Shown here: positions 28,756 through 39,103 of the stretch, piece after piece
Layout of the letters: every line of letters starts with the position of its first letter
Position numbering within the stretch: the stretch's first letter is position 1
Source: Actinopolyspora mzabensis
GTDB taxonomy: Bacteria; Actinomycetota; Actinomycetes; Mycobacteriales; Pseudonocardiaceae
Direction: 5' to 3'
Assembly (NCBI RefSeq): GCF_900101095.1
Contig: NZ_FNFM01000009.1
Span: 135,709 to 199,708, forward strand
Length of the DNA stretch: 64,000 nt
The notes under the pieces: generated by a model
What the model saw: only the letters and a program-made list of their open reading frames with translations
Told to the model about the DNA's origin: nothing
The model's database searches: none
Program-made: the position numbers and the translations under genes

Positions 28756-29567
28756 TGACCGGAGTTCTCGGCGCGAGTGATCCCGACGAGCCGGTATCGT
28801 TGTCGGACCTGGAATTCGACGTGCTGCTGGAACACCTGGGCATCGCAGATCCGCCGCTGGTGCTCAGGGTTCCCTCCCCGGGCAGAACCCACCAGCGGCG
28901 CCGCGAGCTGTGTGAAGTGGCCTGGCGTTCGATGACCGAACGCGGGCTGTGCCACGGGAACACCCCGATCGATTCGCTGCGGCGGATGATGTCGGTGCTC
29001 GAAGCACCCACCCGCGAGGTGGACGGCCGCTGTTGGGCGGGCCGCAGTGTCCGGATGCTGGCCGCCGCGAGTGGGGAGGGCGACGCCTCCGAAGCGGTGC
29101 TGGCGGTCAAGGAGGAACAGCGGCTGTGGCTGCGTCCGGCCGCCCCAACCGGACTCGCCCGTGAGGCGCTGTCCGTGCTGCCCGAGGTCGCCGCGGGAAG
29201 TGGACGTTCGGTCAGCCTGCCGAGCGCGGCTTTGGAAGCGGCGGCTTCCGAAGCGGGTGATGATCTCCCGGCACTGCGCGCCGCGCTGTGCGCACGCGGG
29301 GTGCGGGCCGACGAGGCCGAGATGCTGGTGGGCATGCTGGACGGAGTGCAAGCCAGCGGCCAGTTCGGCGCCGCGGTCCGGCGGAAGCCCGCGGGGCGGT
29401 ACCGCGTCGAGCACGTGGTCGGTTTCTTCGACTCCCGCGCGGGCCGTTATCTCCAGTTGCGGCGTGACACCTCGTCCGGCGAGCCGTGGAGCACCGTCGC
29501 GCCCGTGGACCGGCGTGGGCTGGTGAATCGGGTCGCGGAGCTCGCGGCGGAACCGCTGCCCCGCTGA
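28755..29567 (+). CDS. espG: ESX secretion-associated chaperone EspG
   Basis: A 270-aa EspG-family cytosolic chaperone. Family patterns are the N-terminal LSDLEFDVLLEHLG, the middle VRMLAAASGEGDASEAVLAV and the C-terminal RVEHVVGFFDSRAGRYLQ. EspG proteins bind the PPE partner and keep it soluble for the EccC ATPase. The GTG shares a base with the stop of the PPE-like gene, pairing them as cognates. No eccB/C/D/E genes are in the window. Confidence 0.87.
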   Translation: MTGVLGASDPDEPVSLSDLEFDVLLEHLGIADPPLVLRVPSPGRTHQRRRELCEVAWRSMTERGLCHGNTPIDSLRRMMSVLEAPTREVDGRCWAGRSVRMLAAASGEGDASEAVLAVKEEQRLWLRPAAPTGLAREALSVLPEVAAGSGRSVSLPSAALEAAASEAGDDLPALRAALCARGVRADEAEMLVGMLDGVQASGQFGAAVRRKPAGRYRVEHVVGFFDSRAGRYLQLRRDTSSGEPWSTVAPVDRRGLVNRVAELAAEPLPR

Positions 29568-29802
29568 TCGGCACCGTCCCGCTGACCGGTCCACTCGGCA
29601 GAGCTGTCCTGCCGCCCGAGCTGTGCTGCCTACCCGAGCGGTGCTGCCCGCGCCGCGCTCGCGTGTACCCACCGGACGGGAAGCGGCCGGAGGGCACCCG
29701 CCCCGGCGGCGGTGGCCCGAAAGTTCGGGCGTCGGAACGGTTCAGGCGCACGAACCGCTCAGACGCACGAACCACCGGGCAACCGCCTGCCGGTCCGGTG
29801 CT

Positions 29803-31545
29803 TCAACTCACCGGTTCCACGATGCCTTCCCGTGCCTCCGGAGCCGCCACCCGAGTGGCGTCGGCGGCCTGGTCGTCCGGCTGGCTCTGCGACTCGCGTT
29901 CGGCGGCCACCCGCGCCGAGTAACGTTCGACCTCACTGCTGCGCCGCTGTTCGTCCCAGCCGAGCTCGGCGCCGATCAGCCCGGCCACCTGCTCGGCGCA
30001 GTCAACACCGCGGTGCGGGTACTCGAAGGAGATGCGGGTGCGCCTGGTCAGTACGTCCTCCAGGTGCAGCGCCCCCTCGTAGCGCACCGCGCAGACGACC
30101 TCGGCCCGCAGGTAGTTGGGGGCCTCGTCGATCGGCTTCAGCAGCTCGGGGTCGCTGTCGCCGAGCGCGAGCACCTCGTGGATCATCGAACCGTAGCGGT
30201 CCAGCAGGTGCCGCACGCGGTAGGGGTGCAGCCCGTGGGCCGCCGCGAGCTGGTCGGCCTGGTTCACCAGCGCGTGGTAGCCGTCGGCTCCCAGCAGCGG
30301 GACCTTGTCGGTGATCGAGGAGGCCATGCGGCCGGACACGTCGTTGCCGATCGCGTCCACCGCGTCCTTGGCCATCACCCGGTAGGTGGTGTACTTGCCG
30401 CCCGCGATCGCCACCAGCCCCGGGGCGACCCGGGAGACCTCGTGTTCCCGGGAGAGCTTCGAGGTGTCGTCGTTCTCGCCTGCCAGCAGCGGACGCAGCC
30501 CGGCGTAGACACCCTCGATGTCCGCGTGCGTCAGCGGGGTGGCGAGCACGCTGTTGACGTGCTCCAGGACGTAGTCGATGTCGCGCTTGGTGGCGGCGGG
30601 GTGCGCCAGGTCCAGGTTCCAGTCCGTGTCCGTGGTGCCGATGATCCAGTGGTTGCCCCACGGGATCACGAACAGCACTGACTTCTCGGTCCGCAGGATC
30701 AACCCGCTGTCCGAGACGATCTTCTCGCGCGGGACCACCACGTGCACGCCCTTGCTCGCGCGCACCCGGAAGTGCCCACGCCCCCCGGACAGGCGCTGCA
30801 GCTCGTCGGTCCACACACCCGTCGCGTTGATGAACGCCTGGGCACGGACCTCGGTCTCCCTGCCGTCCTCGACGTCGCGCAGTCGCGCGCCCGCGATCCG
30901 GTCCGCCTCGTGCAGGAACTCCACCACCTGGGTGGAGGTGCGCACCACCGCGCCGTAGCGGGCCGCGGTGCGCGCCACGGTCATGGTGTGCCTGGCGTCA
31001 TCGACCTGCGCGTCGTAGTAGCGGATACCGCCGACCATCGCGTCCTGCTTGAGGGCGGGCACCATCCGCCGCGCCCCGGCGCGCGTCAGATGCTTCTGTC
31101 CCGGGACCGACCGTGCGCCGCCCATGCGGTCGTAGAGCAGCAGCCCGGCGGCCGTGTAGGGGCGTTCCCACACCCGGTGGGTCAGCGGGTAGAGGAAGCT
31201 GACGGGTTTCACCAGGTGCGGGGCGAGCCGGTTGAGCATCATCTCCCGCTCGTGCAGCGCCTCCCGCACCAGGGAGAACTCGAGCTGCTCCAGGTACCGC
31301 AGCCCACCGTGGAACAGCTTGCTGGAGCGGCTGGAGGTGCCAGCCGCCAGGTCGCGGGCCTCCACCAGCGCCACCCGCAGTCCCCGGGTGGCCGCGTCGA
31401 GCGCGACCCCGGCTCCGGTGATACCGCCACCGATGACGACGACGTCGAACTCCTCGCTGCCGAGGCGCCGCCAGTTCTCCTCGTGCTCCTCGGGGCCGAG
31501 CTTGCCCTGTGGCTGCCCGGTGCCTTCCGGTTTGTCGCTGGCCAC
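29803..31545 (-). CDS. glpD: Glycerol-3-phosphate dehydrogenase, FAD-dependent
   Basis: A 580-aa membrane-associated flavoprotein oxidising sn-glycerol 3-phosphate to dihydroxyacetone phosphate with electron transfer to quinone. The FAD site is DVVVIGGGITGAGVALDAA; the family motif GTSSRSSKLFHGGLRYLEQ and GIIGTTDTDW-type segment are present. A C-terminal DAO_C domain follows. GTG at 31545 is chosen because AGGAGG lies 6 bases upstream. The last 40 residues are a hydrophilic tail. It groups with the DeoR regulator, glpF and glpK. Confidence 0.93.
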   Translation of the reverse strand: MASDKPEGTGQPQGKLGPEEHEENWRRLGSEEFDVVVIGGGITGAGVALDAATRGLRVALVEARDLAAGTSSRSSKLFHGGLRYLEQLEFSLVREALHEREMMLNRLAPHLVKPVSFLYPLTHRVWERPYTAAGLLLYDRMGGARSVPGQKHLTRAGARRMVPALKQDAMVGGIRYYDAQVDDARHTMTVARTAARYGAVVRTSTQVVEFLHEADRIAGARLRDVEDGRETEVRAQAFINATGVWTDELQRLSGGRGHFRVRASKGVHVVVPREKIVSDSGLILRTEKSVLFVIPWGNHWIIGTTDTDWNLDLAHPAATKRDIDYVLEHVNSVLATPLTHADIEGVYAGLRPLLAGENDDTSKLSREHEVSRVAPGLVAIAGGKYTTYRVMAKDAVDAIGNDVSGRMASSITDKVPLLGADGYHALVNQADQLAAAHGLHPYRVRHLLDRYGSMIHEVLALGDSDPELLKPIDEAPNYLRAEVVCAVRYEGALHLEDVLTRRTRISFEYPHRGVDCAEQVAGLIGAELGWDEQRRSSEVERYSARVAAERESQSQPDDQAADATRVAAPEAREGIVEPVS

Positions 31546-31694
31546 CAGCGTCCTCCTCGCTCGTTTCGCAGCCCACCGCCCCTGGGCGGAACGCCTCATC
31601 GCCAGTACGTCCGACAGCGCTCATCATGCCGGATCGACACGCCCCGCGCGTGGTGCGTGACCGACAGTGGCGGGTTCGCGAGGTCGGGCCGGGG

Positions 31695-32483
31695 TTATCC
31701 GGCTCGCTGTACCGTCGCTCCCCGCTCTCGCAGCACTTCGACCTCGGCTTCCGGGGTTCTCGAATCCACGATCACGGTGTCGAAGTGTTCGGCGGGTGTT
31801 ACCGCGTGCAGTGCGCGCCTGTTGAACTTGGTGTGGTCGACGTAGAGCACGCGGCGACTCGCCGAGGCGAGCATGGCCTTTTTGAGCTGCACCATTTCCT
31901 GTTGCGGATAAAAACAGACACCGTCGGTGACTGCTGAGACGGACATGATCGCGAGATCCACTCGCATACCGCGGAGCGCGTCCAGCGCCATGCCCCCTAC
32001 GAAGGCGTCCGCCCAGGGCAGAAAGTCGCCTCCGACGCAGATCAGATGGATTCCCTGTTGCCCGGCGAGTTCGTCGAACACTCCCCGGTGGTTGGTCACC
32101 ACGGTCAGCGGAGCTCGTTCCGGCAGCAGCCGTGCCAGGTAGACCCCGGTCGTCGAATCGTCGAGCACCAGCGCCTGGCCGGGCTCGACCAGCTCGACGG
32201 CCGCCTTGGCGAGTTCGGTCTTCTCCGCCTCGTTCTGCTGCATCCGGTACTCGGACGCGGCCTCGTACAGCAGTGAGGAGGCGGCGGAGACGTATCCCCG
32301 GTTGCGGTGCACCAGCCCCTGGGACTCCAGCTCGGCCAGATCCCGGTAGACGGTCATCGCGCTGGCTTCCACTGTCGCGATCAGGTCGTCGATGCGCAGG
32401 GTTCCCTCGGCCATGACCAGCTCGGTGATCTTGCGCCTGCGGTCCTGTTGCCGTCCGGAAGGTCGCCTGCCCTGCGTGGCCAT
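31695..32483 (-). CDS. DeoR-family regulator, likely of glycerol genes
   Basis: A 262-aa DeoR/GlpR-type repressor. The N-terminal helix-turn-helix is RRRKITELVMAEGTLRIDDL with SAMTVYRDLAELESQG as recognition helix. The C-terminal sugar-phosphate sensor domain (DeoRC) contains LVLDDSTTGVYLARLL, TVVTNHRGV and CVGGDFLPWADAFVG. The second ATG (32483) is preferred since GAGAGG sits about 7 bases upstream. Position between glpD and glpF suggests a GlpR role with glycerol 3-phosphate as inducer; that is inference. Confidence 0.88.
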   Translation of the reverse strand: MATQGRRPSGRQQDRRRKITELVMAEGTLRIDDLIATVEASAMTVYRDLAELESQGLVHRNRGYVSAASSLLYEAASEYRMQQNEAEKTELAKAAVELVEPGQALVLDDSTTGVYLARLLPERAPLTVVTNHRGVFDELAGQQGIHLICVGGDFLPWADAFVGGMALDALRGMRVDLAIMSVSAVTDGVCFYPQQEMVQLKKAMLASASRRVLYVDHTKFNRRALHAVTPAEHFDTVIVDSRTPEAEVEVLRERGATVQRAG

Positions 32484-32835
32484 CGTCATTCCTCTCGCAC
32501 CACTCCTGTTTCACGGACAGGTGCCATCCTCCACCGCCGCCGGAACCCCTGTCCGTCATCCGGACGGGGTTCGCGTGATCGGGAAGTGCTCCCGGACGTC
32601 ACAAGTAAACCATCTGAACCGATAAAAACATCAAGGTGAGGTTATTGCAATGTTTCTTTTCACAGGTCTAGTGTGACCCAATCTTCCATACCGAGAAACC
32701 CGGGTTTCAGCCGGAGGTGGTAACCGATATGCGGTGGTACACGACACACGAACGTTCGCCTCGGTCGGGACCGAGTAGCGCCCCGACGAGTAGCGCACTG
32801 CCCGGTCCGATCGATGTGCCGCTGGGAGGCGCGAG
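32484..32835. promoter_or_regulatory. Divergent glpR / glpF control region
   Basis: 352 bases between the divergent regulator and glpF, with a notably AT-rich patch at about 32601-32665. That patch holds AAAAACAT (32624-32631) and ATGTTTCTTTT (32650-32660), an inverted pair with half-sites AAACAT/ATGTTT resembling GlpR half-sites in other bacteria. TCTAGTGTGA after it could contain a -10 region. No gene is seen. Confidence 0.5.
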
Positions 32836-33579
32836 ATGAGCGCGGGCGCGATCTTCCTCTTCGAACTGCTGGGCACGGCGACGCTGACCCTGCTCGGCTG
32901 CGGTGTGGTCGCGAACGTGACGTTGCGCGACACCCTGGGCAACAGCGGCGGATGGCTGCTGGTCAACTTCGGTTGGGGCTTCGCCGTCTTCGCCGGTGCG
33001 AGCATCGCGGCCCCCGCCGGGGCGCACATCAACCCGGCCGTGACCTTCGGGCTGGCGGTCAACGGGCAACTCGACTGGTCGCTGGTGCCGGTTTACCTGT
33101 CCGCACAGCTCGTCGGCGGCGCGCTGGGTGCCGCGGTCTGCTGGGCCGCCTACAAGCTGCAGTTCGACAGCCACGACGACCCGGCCAACACCCTGGGCAT
33201 CTTCGCGACCGGCCCCACGGTGCGCAACGCGCCCTGGAACCTGGTCACCGAGATCATCGGCACCTTCGTGCTGGTGTTCTGGATCCTGCTCAGCCCCGGT
33301 GCCAGCTCGGGACCCGACGGTATTCCGGAGTTCGGCAACGCCGCGCTCGGCTACGCGGCCGTGGCCTTCATCGTCATCGGCATCGGCAGTTCGCTCGGCG
33401 GGCCCACCGGATACGCCATCAACCCCGCCCGCGACCTCGGTCCCCGCATCGCCTACGCCCTGCTGCCGATCAAGGGCAAGGGCGGCGCGGACTGGGCCTA
33501 CTCCTGGGTGCCGATCCTCGGGCCGATCATCGGCGGTTCCGCGGCGGGAGCCCTCGCCCTGGCCATGCCCACAGGATGA
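32836..33579 (+). CDS. glpF: Glycerol uptake facilitator
   Basis: A 247-aa MIP channel with six hydrophobic helices and the two pore motifs GAHINPAVTFG and AINPARDLGPR. Asp after NPAR and the adjacent glycerol kinase gene mark it as a glycerol facilitator. GlpK traps entering glycerol as glycerol 3-phosphate. Confidence 0.92.
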   Translation: MSAGAIFLFELLGTATLTLLGCGVVANVTLRDTLGNSGGWLLVNFGWGFAVFAGASIAAPAGAHINPAVTFGLAVNGQLDWSLVPVYLSAQLVGGALGAAVCWAAYKLQFDSHDDPANTLGIFATGPTVRNAPWNLVTEIIGTFVLVFWILLSPGASSGPDGIPEFGNAALGYAAVAFIVIGIGSSLGGPTGYAINPARDLGPRIAYALLPIKGKGGADWAYSWVPILGPIIGGSAAGALALAMPTG

Positions 33580-33817
33580 CCGGGTCCTGGGCGGCTGAGC
33601 GGGCCCTGAGTGGCTCACTTGGGGCCTGCCCGGCCGAGCGCTGACCGGACCCCTGACCGGCCGATTCCCGAGTGGCCGGGTGCGGTCCGCCGTCCGACAG
33701 TCGGCCCGAACGCTGTTCGCGCCCCGACCGAGCCCTGCCCATCGCTGCCAGAACGGGCATTCTCGAAGCCGACACCCTCACATCACCAACCACACGCGTC
33801 GATCGGAAGGTAGCGAC

Positions 33818-35326
33818 ATGGCCTCCTACATCGCAGCCATCGACCAGGGGACGACCTCGACCCGATGCATCGTCTTCGACCATGCCGGCCAGGTGGTCTC
33901 CGTAGACCAGGTGGAACACCAGCAGATCCTGCCCAGGGCGGGTTGGGTCGAGCACGACCCGATGGAAGTCTGGACCAACACGCGACAGGTGTGTGCCGGT
34001 GCGCTGGCCAAGGCCGACCTGGTGCTGTCCGAGATAGCCGCCGTCGGCATCACCAACCAGCGCGAGACCACCGTGGTCTGGGACCGCCACACCGGTGAAC
34101 CCGTCTACAACGCCATCGTCTGGCAGGACACCCGTACCGACGCCATCGTCAACGAACTGGCACGGGGCGAGGGCGGCCAGAACAGGTACCAGTCCCGGAC
34201 CGGTCTGCCGCTGGCCACCTACTTCGCGGGCCCCAAGATCCGCTGGATCCTGGACAACGTGGACGGGGCGCGGGAACGCGCCGAACGCGGTGAACTGATG
34301 TTCGGCACCATGGACACCTGGGTGCTGTGGAACTCCACCGGAGGCACCGAGGGCGGCCTGCACATCACCGACCCCACCAACGCCTCCCGCACCATGCTGA
34401 TGGACCTGCGTACGCTGAGCTGGGACCCCGACATCTGCGCGGAGTTCGGCGTCCCCATGTCCATGCTTCCGGAGATCCGTTCCTCCTCCGAGATCTACGG
34501 CCACTTCCGCGAGCGGGGCGTACTCGGCGGGCTGCCGATCGCGGGAATCCTCGGTGACCAGCAGGCGGCGACGTTCGGACAGGCGTGCCTGACCCCCGGC
34601 GAGGCCAAGAACACCTACGGCACCGGTAACTTCCTGCTGCTCAACACCGGCACCGAGCCCGTGCTCAGCGAGAACGGGCTTGTCACCACCGTCGGCTACA
34701 AGATCGACGACCAGCCCACGGTCTACTGCCTGGAAGGCTCGATCGCCGTAACCGGTTCGCTGGTGCAGTGGATGCGCGACAACCTCGGCATGATCGGCAG
34801 CGCTCCCGAGATCGAACAGGTCGCGGCCTCGGTGGAGGACAACGGCGGCGCCTACTTCGTGCCCGCCTTCTCCGGGCTGTTCGCGCCGCACTGGCGCTCG
34901 GACGCTCGTGGCGTGATCGCCGGGCTGACCAGGTTCGTCAACCGCGGCCACCTCGCACGCGCGGTGCTCGAGGCCACCGCCTTCCAGACCCGTGAGGTCG
35001 CCGAGGCGATGAACGCGGACTCGGGTGTGGAGCTCAAGGCGCTCAAGGTCGACGGCGGAATGGTCAACAACGAACTGCTGATGCAGTTCCAGGCCGACAT
35101 CCTCGACGTGCCCGTCATCCGTCCGAAGGTCAACGAGACCACCGCGCTCGGTGCGGCCTACGCCGCCGGGCTGGCCGTCGGATTCTGGTCCGGTGAGAAG
35201 GACATCCGAGCGAACTGGGCCAAGGACAAGGAGTGGGACCCGAAGATGTCCAAGCAGGTCCGGGAGCAGCAGTACGCCGAGTGGCAGAAGGCCGTGACCA
35301 AGACCTTCGGCTGGGTCGAGGATTGA
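33818..35326 (+). CDS. glpK: Glycerol kinase
   Basis: A 502-aa FGGY-family kinase making glycerol 3-phosphate from glycerol and ATP. It starts [20 protein letters not shown] (phosphate 1 motif) with GGAAGG upstream. Also visible are [26 protein letters not shown] and [19 protein letters not shown]. The full length is normal. It follows glpF by 238 bases and probably shares its transcript. Confidence 0.95.
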   Translation: MASYIAAIDQGTTSTRCIVFDHAGQVVSVDQVEHQQILPRAGWVEHDPMEVWTNTRQVCAGALAKADLVLSEIAAVGITNQRETTVVWDRHTGEPVYNAIVWQDTRTDAIVNELARGEGGQNRYQSRTGLPLATYFAGPKIRWILDNVDGARERAERGELMFGTMDTWVLWNSTGGTEGGLHITDPTNASRTMLMDLRTLSWDPDICAEFGVPMSMLPEIRSSSEIYGHFRERGVLGGLPIAGILGDQQAATFGQACLTPGEAKNTYGTGNFLLLNTGTEPVLSENGLVTTVGYKIDDQPTVYCLEGSIAVTGSLVQWMRDNLGMIGSAPEIEQVAASVEDNGGAYFVPAFSGLFAPHWRSDARGVIAGLTRFVNRGHLARAVLEATAFQTREVAEAMNADSGVELKALKVDGGMVNNELLMQFQADILDVPVIRPKVNETTALGAAYAAGLAVGFWSGEKDIRANWAKDKEWDPKMSKQVREQQYAEWQKAVTKTFGWVED

Positions 35327-35472
35327 TTTCCCGGCGGAAGTGATCGTTCTCGTCGGGCCGTCTCGGCGCCCACCGGAGGCGGCCCGGCGGGGAGGTCCGC
35401 AGTGATGCGGGACCGTCGCCGGACGGGCTGGTTTCCGACCCGGGGCGGGACGATGGGTAACGTATCCGACTC

Positions 35473-36267
35473 GTGAGCGTCGAGGGCGAGTCCCGACTGT
35501 TGACCGACATCAGTACCGAACTGCGCGCGGCGGGCTGCGTGTTCGCCGAGGACGAGGCCGAACTGCTGCTCCTGGCCGCCGGGACGCGTGCGGAGCTGAC
35601 CGATATGACCCGGCGCAGGGTGGCGGGGTTGCCGCTGGAGGTCGTGCTCGGCTGGGCGGAGTTCCGCGGCACCCGGTTCGTGGTGGAACCCGGCGTGTTC
35701 GTCCCCCGACGGCGCAGTGAGTTCCTGGCCGAGCAGGCGATCTCGCTGGCGCGTCCCGGCGCCGTGGTGGTCGAGTTGTGCTGCGGTTCCGCTGCGCTCG
35801 TCGCGACCGTGGCCCGCGCTGTCGAAGGGATCGAACCGCACGCCTGCGACATCGACCCCAACTGCGTGCGCTGCGCGCGCCGCAACCTCGCGGAGCTCGG
35901 CGGCACGGTTCACCAGGGAGATCTCTACGAGCCGCTGCCCGGGGAACTGCGCGGTCGGGTCGAGCTGCTGCTGGCCAACGCGCCCTACGTGCCCACCGAC
36001 GAGATCGCCTCGATGCCACCGGAGGCACGCGAGCACGAGCCCGCGGTGGCGCTGGACGGCGGGGCGGACGGGCTCGACGTGCATCGCGCGATCGCCGCCG
36101 AAGCTCCGAAGTGGTTGGCGCCGGGCGGGCGGCTGCTGCTGGAGACCAGCGGGCGGCAGGCCGAACGCTCGGCAGCCGGCTGCGTCGAGCACGGACTGGA
36201 TGTCCGGGTGGTCCGCTGCGAGGAGACCGATGCCACCGTCGTCGTGGCGACCGCACCCGAGTCCTGA
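35473..36267 (+). CDS. PrmC-related protein N5-glutamine methyltransferase (putative)
   Basis: A 264-aa class I SAM-dependent methyltransferase. The SAM site is VVVELCCGSAALVATVA, and the catalytic-loop motif is NAPYVPTDE instead of the NPPY of canonical PrmC/HemK. This fits the TIGR03704-type PrmC-related group. A short N-terminal helical domain precedes. Substrate unproven; a second true PrmC is expected elsewhere in the genome. Confidence 0.82.
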   Translation: MSVEGESRLLTDISTELRAAGCVFAEDEAELLLLAAGTRAELTDMTRRRVAGLPLEVVLGWAEFRGTRFVVEPGVFVPRRRSEFLAEQAISLARPGAVVVELCCGSAALVATVARAVEGIEPHACDIDPNCVRCARRNLAELGGTVHQGDLYEPLPGELRGRVELLLANAPYVPTDEIASMPPEAREHEPAVALDGGADGLDVHRAIAAEAPKWLAPGGRLLLETSGRQAERSAAGCVEHGLDVRVVRCEETDATVVVATAPES

Positions 36268-36280
36268 CCCCGGTTGGCCC

Positions 36281-36301
36281 GGCGATTTCGCGGGAAATCG
36301 A
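36281..36301. repeat. Dispersed palindrome (family A), copy 3
   Basis: GGCGATTTCGCGGGAAATCGA, 14 bases after the methyltransferase stop codon. Confidence 0.75.
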
Positions 36302-36458
36302 GGGTGGCGCCGCTGAGTCCCGCACGGGCGAGTCCCGGCTACGGCGTTCCGGAGTCGCGCGGATGGCAGCATTGGGGAAGCGAGCCGATTCGGCCGCCCC
36401 GGCGACCGCTCCGGCCGTTTATCCCAGCGAAGCGGCGCACGAACGAGAGGCGCGGGAC

Positions 36459-36665
36459 ATGAACGAGCAGTACTCACCGAACTTCAAGCACGGACCGAAC
36501 ACGGTGTGCCCGAACTGCGGCGGATTCCAGAAGGTCAGCGAACCCCGCCTCTACATGATCCGGGCCACCGAGGAGACCCACGCCGGGATGACACTGGGGG
36601 AGTGGCGGACCTGCCCCCAATGCCAGGGAGACGGACATACACCCGGCCTCCGCCCTCCGGTTTAG
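36459..36665 (+). CDS. Small zinc-ribbon-like protein
   Basis: A 68-aa protein with two CXXCXG-type knuckles, CPNCGG (about 17-22) and CPQCQGDG (about 53-60), like the DnaJ zinc-binding repeat. They probably bind one zinc ion. It is preceded by a coding-poor 190-base gap. No family function known. Confidence 0.65.
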   Translation: MNEQYSPNFKHGPNTVCPNCGGFQKVSEPRLYMIRATEETHAGMTLGEWRTCPQCQGDGHTPGLRPPV

Positions 36666-37062
36666 TGAGAGGTCGTCGGGTCGTTTCTCGTGGGTGGTTT
36701 CGTGGCGGAACCTCGCGCACGGCTCTCGCTGCGGATCCGGCGACATCGGGTAGCGACCTACACAACGTCTCCGGCGTCCTCGCGAGAGCCGCACGGGAGA
36801 ACCCGCGGCGGTGCCGACTGCGAGGGTGGTCGGGGGCACCCTGCGTGAGTGGTTGGGGTTCGGCTCCGTGACTCCATGCGCTGCTCAGTCGCACTGCCCC
36901 GTACCGACGAGCGGCCCCGCGATTTCGCGAGAAATCGAGGGAAACCGGAGCCGTGCTGCCTCGCCGTTCCGGAAATTTCGCGAGAAATCGACGCCATCCC
37001 GGGGGCCGCGCAGCCGCACCGGCCCGGCGATTTCGCGAGAGATCGACGTCGAACGGACGGAC
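36666..37062. repeat. Repeat cluster: family B copy 3 plus three family A palindromes
   Basis: This 397-base intergenic segment is made almost wholly of repeats. Family B copy 3 spans about 36700-36815 (arms GTGGCGGAACCTCGC and GAGAACCCGCGGCGG; stem GGCTCTCGC / GCGAGAGCC; loop with GGTAGCGACCTAC). Family A palindromes lie at 36919-36938, 36971-36993 and 37026-37048, about 50 bases apart in one orientation. No gene is supported. Confidence 0.8.
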
Positions 37063-37350
37063 TCACATCGGCAGGGCGGAGGCGCGCCAGGCGTTCGGGC
37101 CGGGCCGCATCGGCCGCCTGCCACCGGGGTAGCGCAGCGCAGAGCCCGGGTCGCCCCACATCGACATGCGTTCGGGCCGTTCGGTCCCACCGCCGGAGCT
37201 CGCCGCCGCGATCCCGGCCAGCGCCGCGGTCAACGCGGCCACCTCCACGTCGTCGGGCCTGCCCCGCTCCACCCGCAGCACGGGTTGCTGGGCACCACCC
37301 GTCTCGGAAGCGGGTGACTCACCGGACTCGGCAACGGGCTCGTCGCTCAA
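37063..37350 (-). CDS. accE: Acyl-CoA carboxylase epsilon subunit
   Basis: A 95-aa protein. The C-terminal half has the AccE pattern: LRVERGRPDDVEVAALTAAL, then a Ser/Gly linker and WGDPGSALR. The epsilon subunit tightens the alpha-beta complex in actinobacteria. The start is TTG at 37350 with GGAAGG 7 bases upstream. It lies directly after the carboxyltransferase subunit, as in mycobacteria and Streptomyces. Confidence 0.8.
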   Translation of the reverse strand: MSDEPVAESGESPASETGGAQQPVLRVERGRPDDVEVAALTAALAGIAAASSGGGTERPERMSMWGDPGSALRYPGGRRPMRPGPNAWRASALPM

Positions 37351-37465
37351 GGTGCACCTTCCATCGGCGGGTCTGCGTGCCGGAGAGGCCAGCATAACGA
37401 CGCCCGGCACGCGGTGGACAGTGCTCGCGGCACGAGCGCCGCGAGCACCACGACCGGTCCCGCGC

Positions 37466-39103
37466 TCACAGCGGGATGTTGCCGTGTTTCTTCGCGGGCA
37501 GCGAGTCCTTCTTGTTCCGCAGCATCCGCAGCGACCGCGCCAGGTGGCCCCGGGTGTGGGAGGGCGGGATCACCGAGTCCACGTAACCGCGCTCGGCCGC
37601 CTCGTACGGGTTGCACAGGGTGTCCTCGTACTCCTGCTGCAGCTGCGCACGCACCGTCTCGACGTCGTCGCCACGCTCGGCGGCCTCCGAGAGCTGCCTG
37701 CGGTAGAGGATGTTGGTCGCGCCCTGCGCGCCCATCACCGCGATCTCCGCGGTGGGCCAGGCCAGGTTGATGTCGGCGCCCAGGTGCTTGGACCCCATCA
37801 CGTCGTAGGCACCGCCGTAGGCCTTGCGGGTGATGACGGTGGCCAGCGGGACGGTGGCCTCGGCATAGGCGTAGAGCAGTTTCGCGCCGCGCCTGATGAT
37901 GCCGTTCCACTCCTGGTCCGTGCCGGGAAGGAAACCGGGCACGTCCACGAAGGTGACCACCGGAATGTTGAACGAGTCGCAGGTGCGGACGAACCGCGCG
38001 GCCTTCTCGCTGGCCTCGATGTCCAGTGTCCCCGCCATCTGGGTGGGCTGGTTGGCGACCACTCCGACGCTGTGGCCCTCGATGCGGCCGTAACCGACCA
38101 CGATGTTGGGTGCGAACAGCGCGGAGACCTCGCAGAAGTCGCCGTCGTCGAGCACCCGCGTGATCGCTTCGTGGATGTCGTAGGGCTGGTTCGGCGAGTC
38201 CGGCACCAGCGTGTCCAGTTCCCGGTCGGACTCGGTGAGGTTGTCGGCGACCGTCCCGCTCTCGGCGGGCGCGTCCGACACCGGCGGCTCGGCCAGGTTG
38301 TTCGAGGGCATGTAGGACAACAGTTCCTGCACGTAGGCGATCGCGTCGTCCTCGTCGGAGGCCATGTAGTGCGCGTTGCCCGACTTCGAGTTGTGCGAGT
38401 ACGCCCCGCCGAGCTCCTCGAAGGTCACGTCCTCACCGGTGACGGTCTTGATCACGTCGGGGCCGGTGATGAACATGTGCGAGGTCTGGTCGACCATCAC
38501 CGTGAAGTCGGTGATCGCGGGTGAGTACACCGCACCGCCCGCGCACGGCCCCATGATCAGCGAGATCTGCGGGATCACCCCGGAGGCGTGGGTGTTGCGT
38601 TTGAAGATCTCGGCGTAGAGCCCCAGCGCGGCCACGCCTTCCTGGATGCGGGCCCCACCGGAGTCGTTGATCCCGATCAACGGGCAGCCGGTCTTGAGCG
38701 CCAGGTCCATCACCTTGACGATCTTCTCGCCGAACACCTCGCCCAGCGAACCACCGAAGACGGTGAAGTCCTGCGAGAACACGCACACCTGCCGACCGTC
38801 CACTGTGCCGTAACCGGTCACCACACCGTCGCCGTACGGCCGGGACTGCTCCATCCCGAAGTTCGTGGAGCGGTGGCGGGCGTGCTCGTCCAACTCGATG
38901 AACGAGCCCTCGTCCAGCAGCATGTCGATCCGCTCGCGGGCGGTGTACTTGCCCTTGGCGTGCTGTTTCTCCACCGCACGTTCGGAACCGGCGTGTACCG
39001 CCTCGTAATTGCGCCGATACAGATCGGCCAACTTCCCGGCCGTGGTGTGAATGTCCGGTTCACCGACAGACGGCTCACCAATCGGTTCGGTCGCACTGCT
39101 CAT
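37466..39103 (-). CDS. accB: Acyl-CoA carboxylase beta subunit (carboxyltransferase)
   Basis: A 545-aa carboxyltransferase of the propionyl-/acetyl-CoA carboxylase (PccB/AccD5-like) family. Oxyanion-hole glycine pairs are in [13 protein letters not shown] and [12 protein letters not shown] (N domain) and in [19 protein letters not shown] (C domain). It transfers CO2 from biotin on AccA3 to acyl-CoA. The ATG at 39103 begins MSSATEP. It is followed by accE and is divergent from birA. Confidence 0.93.
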   Translation of the reverse strand: MSSATEPIGEPSVGEPDIHTTAGKLADLYRRNYEAVHAGSERAVEKQHAKGKYTARERIDMLLDEGSFIELDEHARHRSTNFGMEQSRPYGDGVVTGYGTVDGRQVCVFSQDFTVFGGSLGEVFGEKIVKVMDLALKTGCPLIGINDSGGARIQEGVAALGLYAEIFKRNTHASGVIPQISLIMGPCAGGAVYSPAITDFTVMVDQTSHMFITGPDVIKTVTGEDVTFEELGGAYSHNSKSGNAHYMASDEDDAIAYVQELLSYMPSNNLAEPPVSDAPAESGTVADNLTESDRELDTLVPDSPNQPYDIHEAITRVLDDGDFCEVSALFAPNIVVGYGRIEGHSVGVVANQPTQMAGTLDIEASEKAARFVRTCDSFNIPVVTFVDVPGFLPGTDQEWNGIIRRGAKLLYAYAEATVPLATVITRKAYGGAYDVMGSKHLGADINLAWPTAEIAVMGAQGATNILYRRQLSEAAERGDDVETVRAQLQQEYEDTLCNPYEAAERGYVDSVIPPSHTRGHLARSLRMLRNKKDSLPAKKHGNIPL

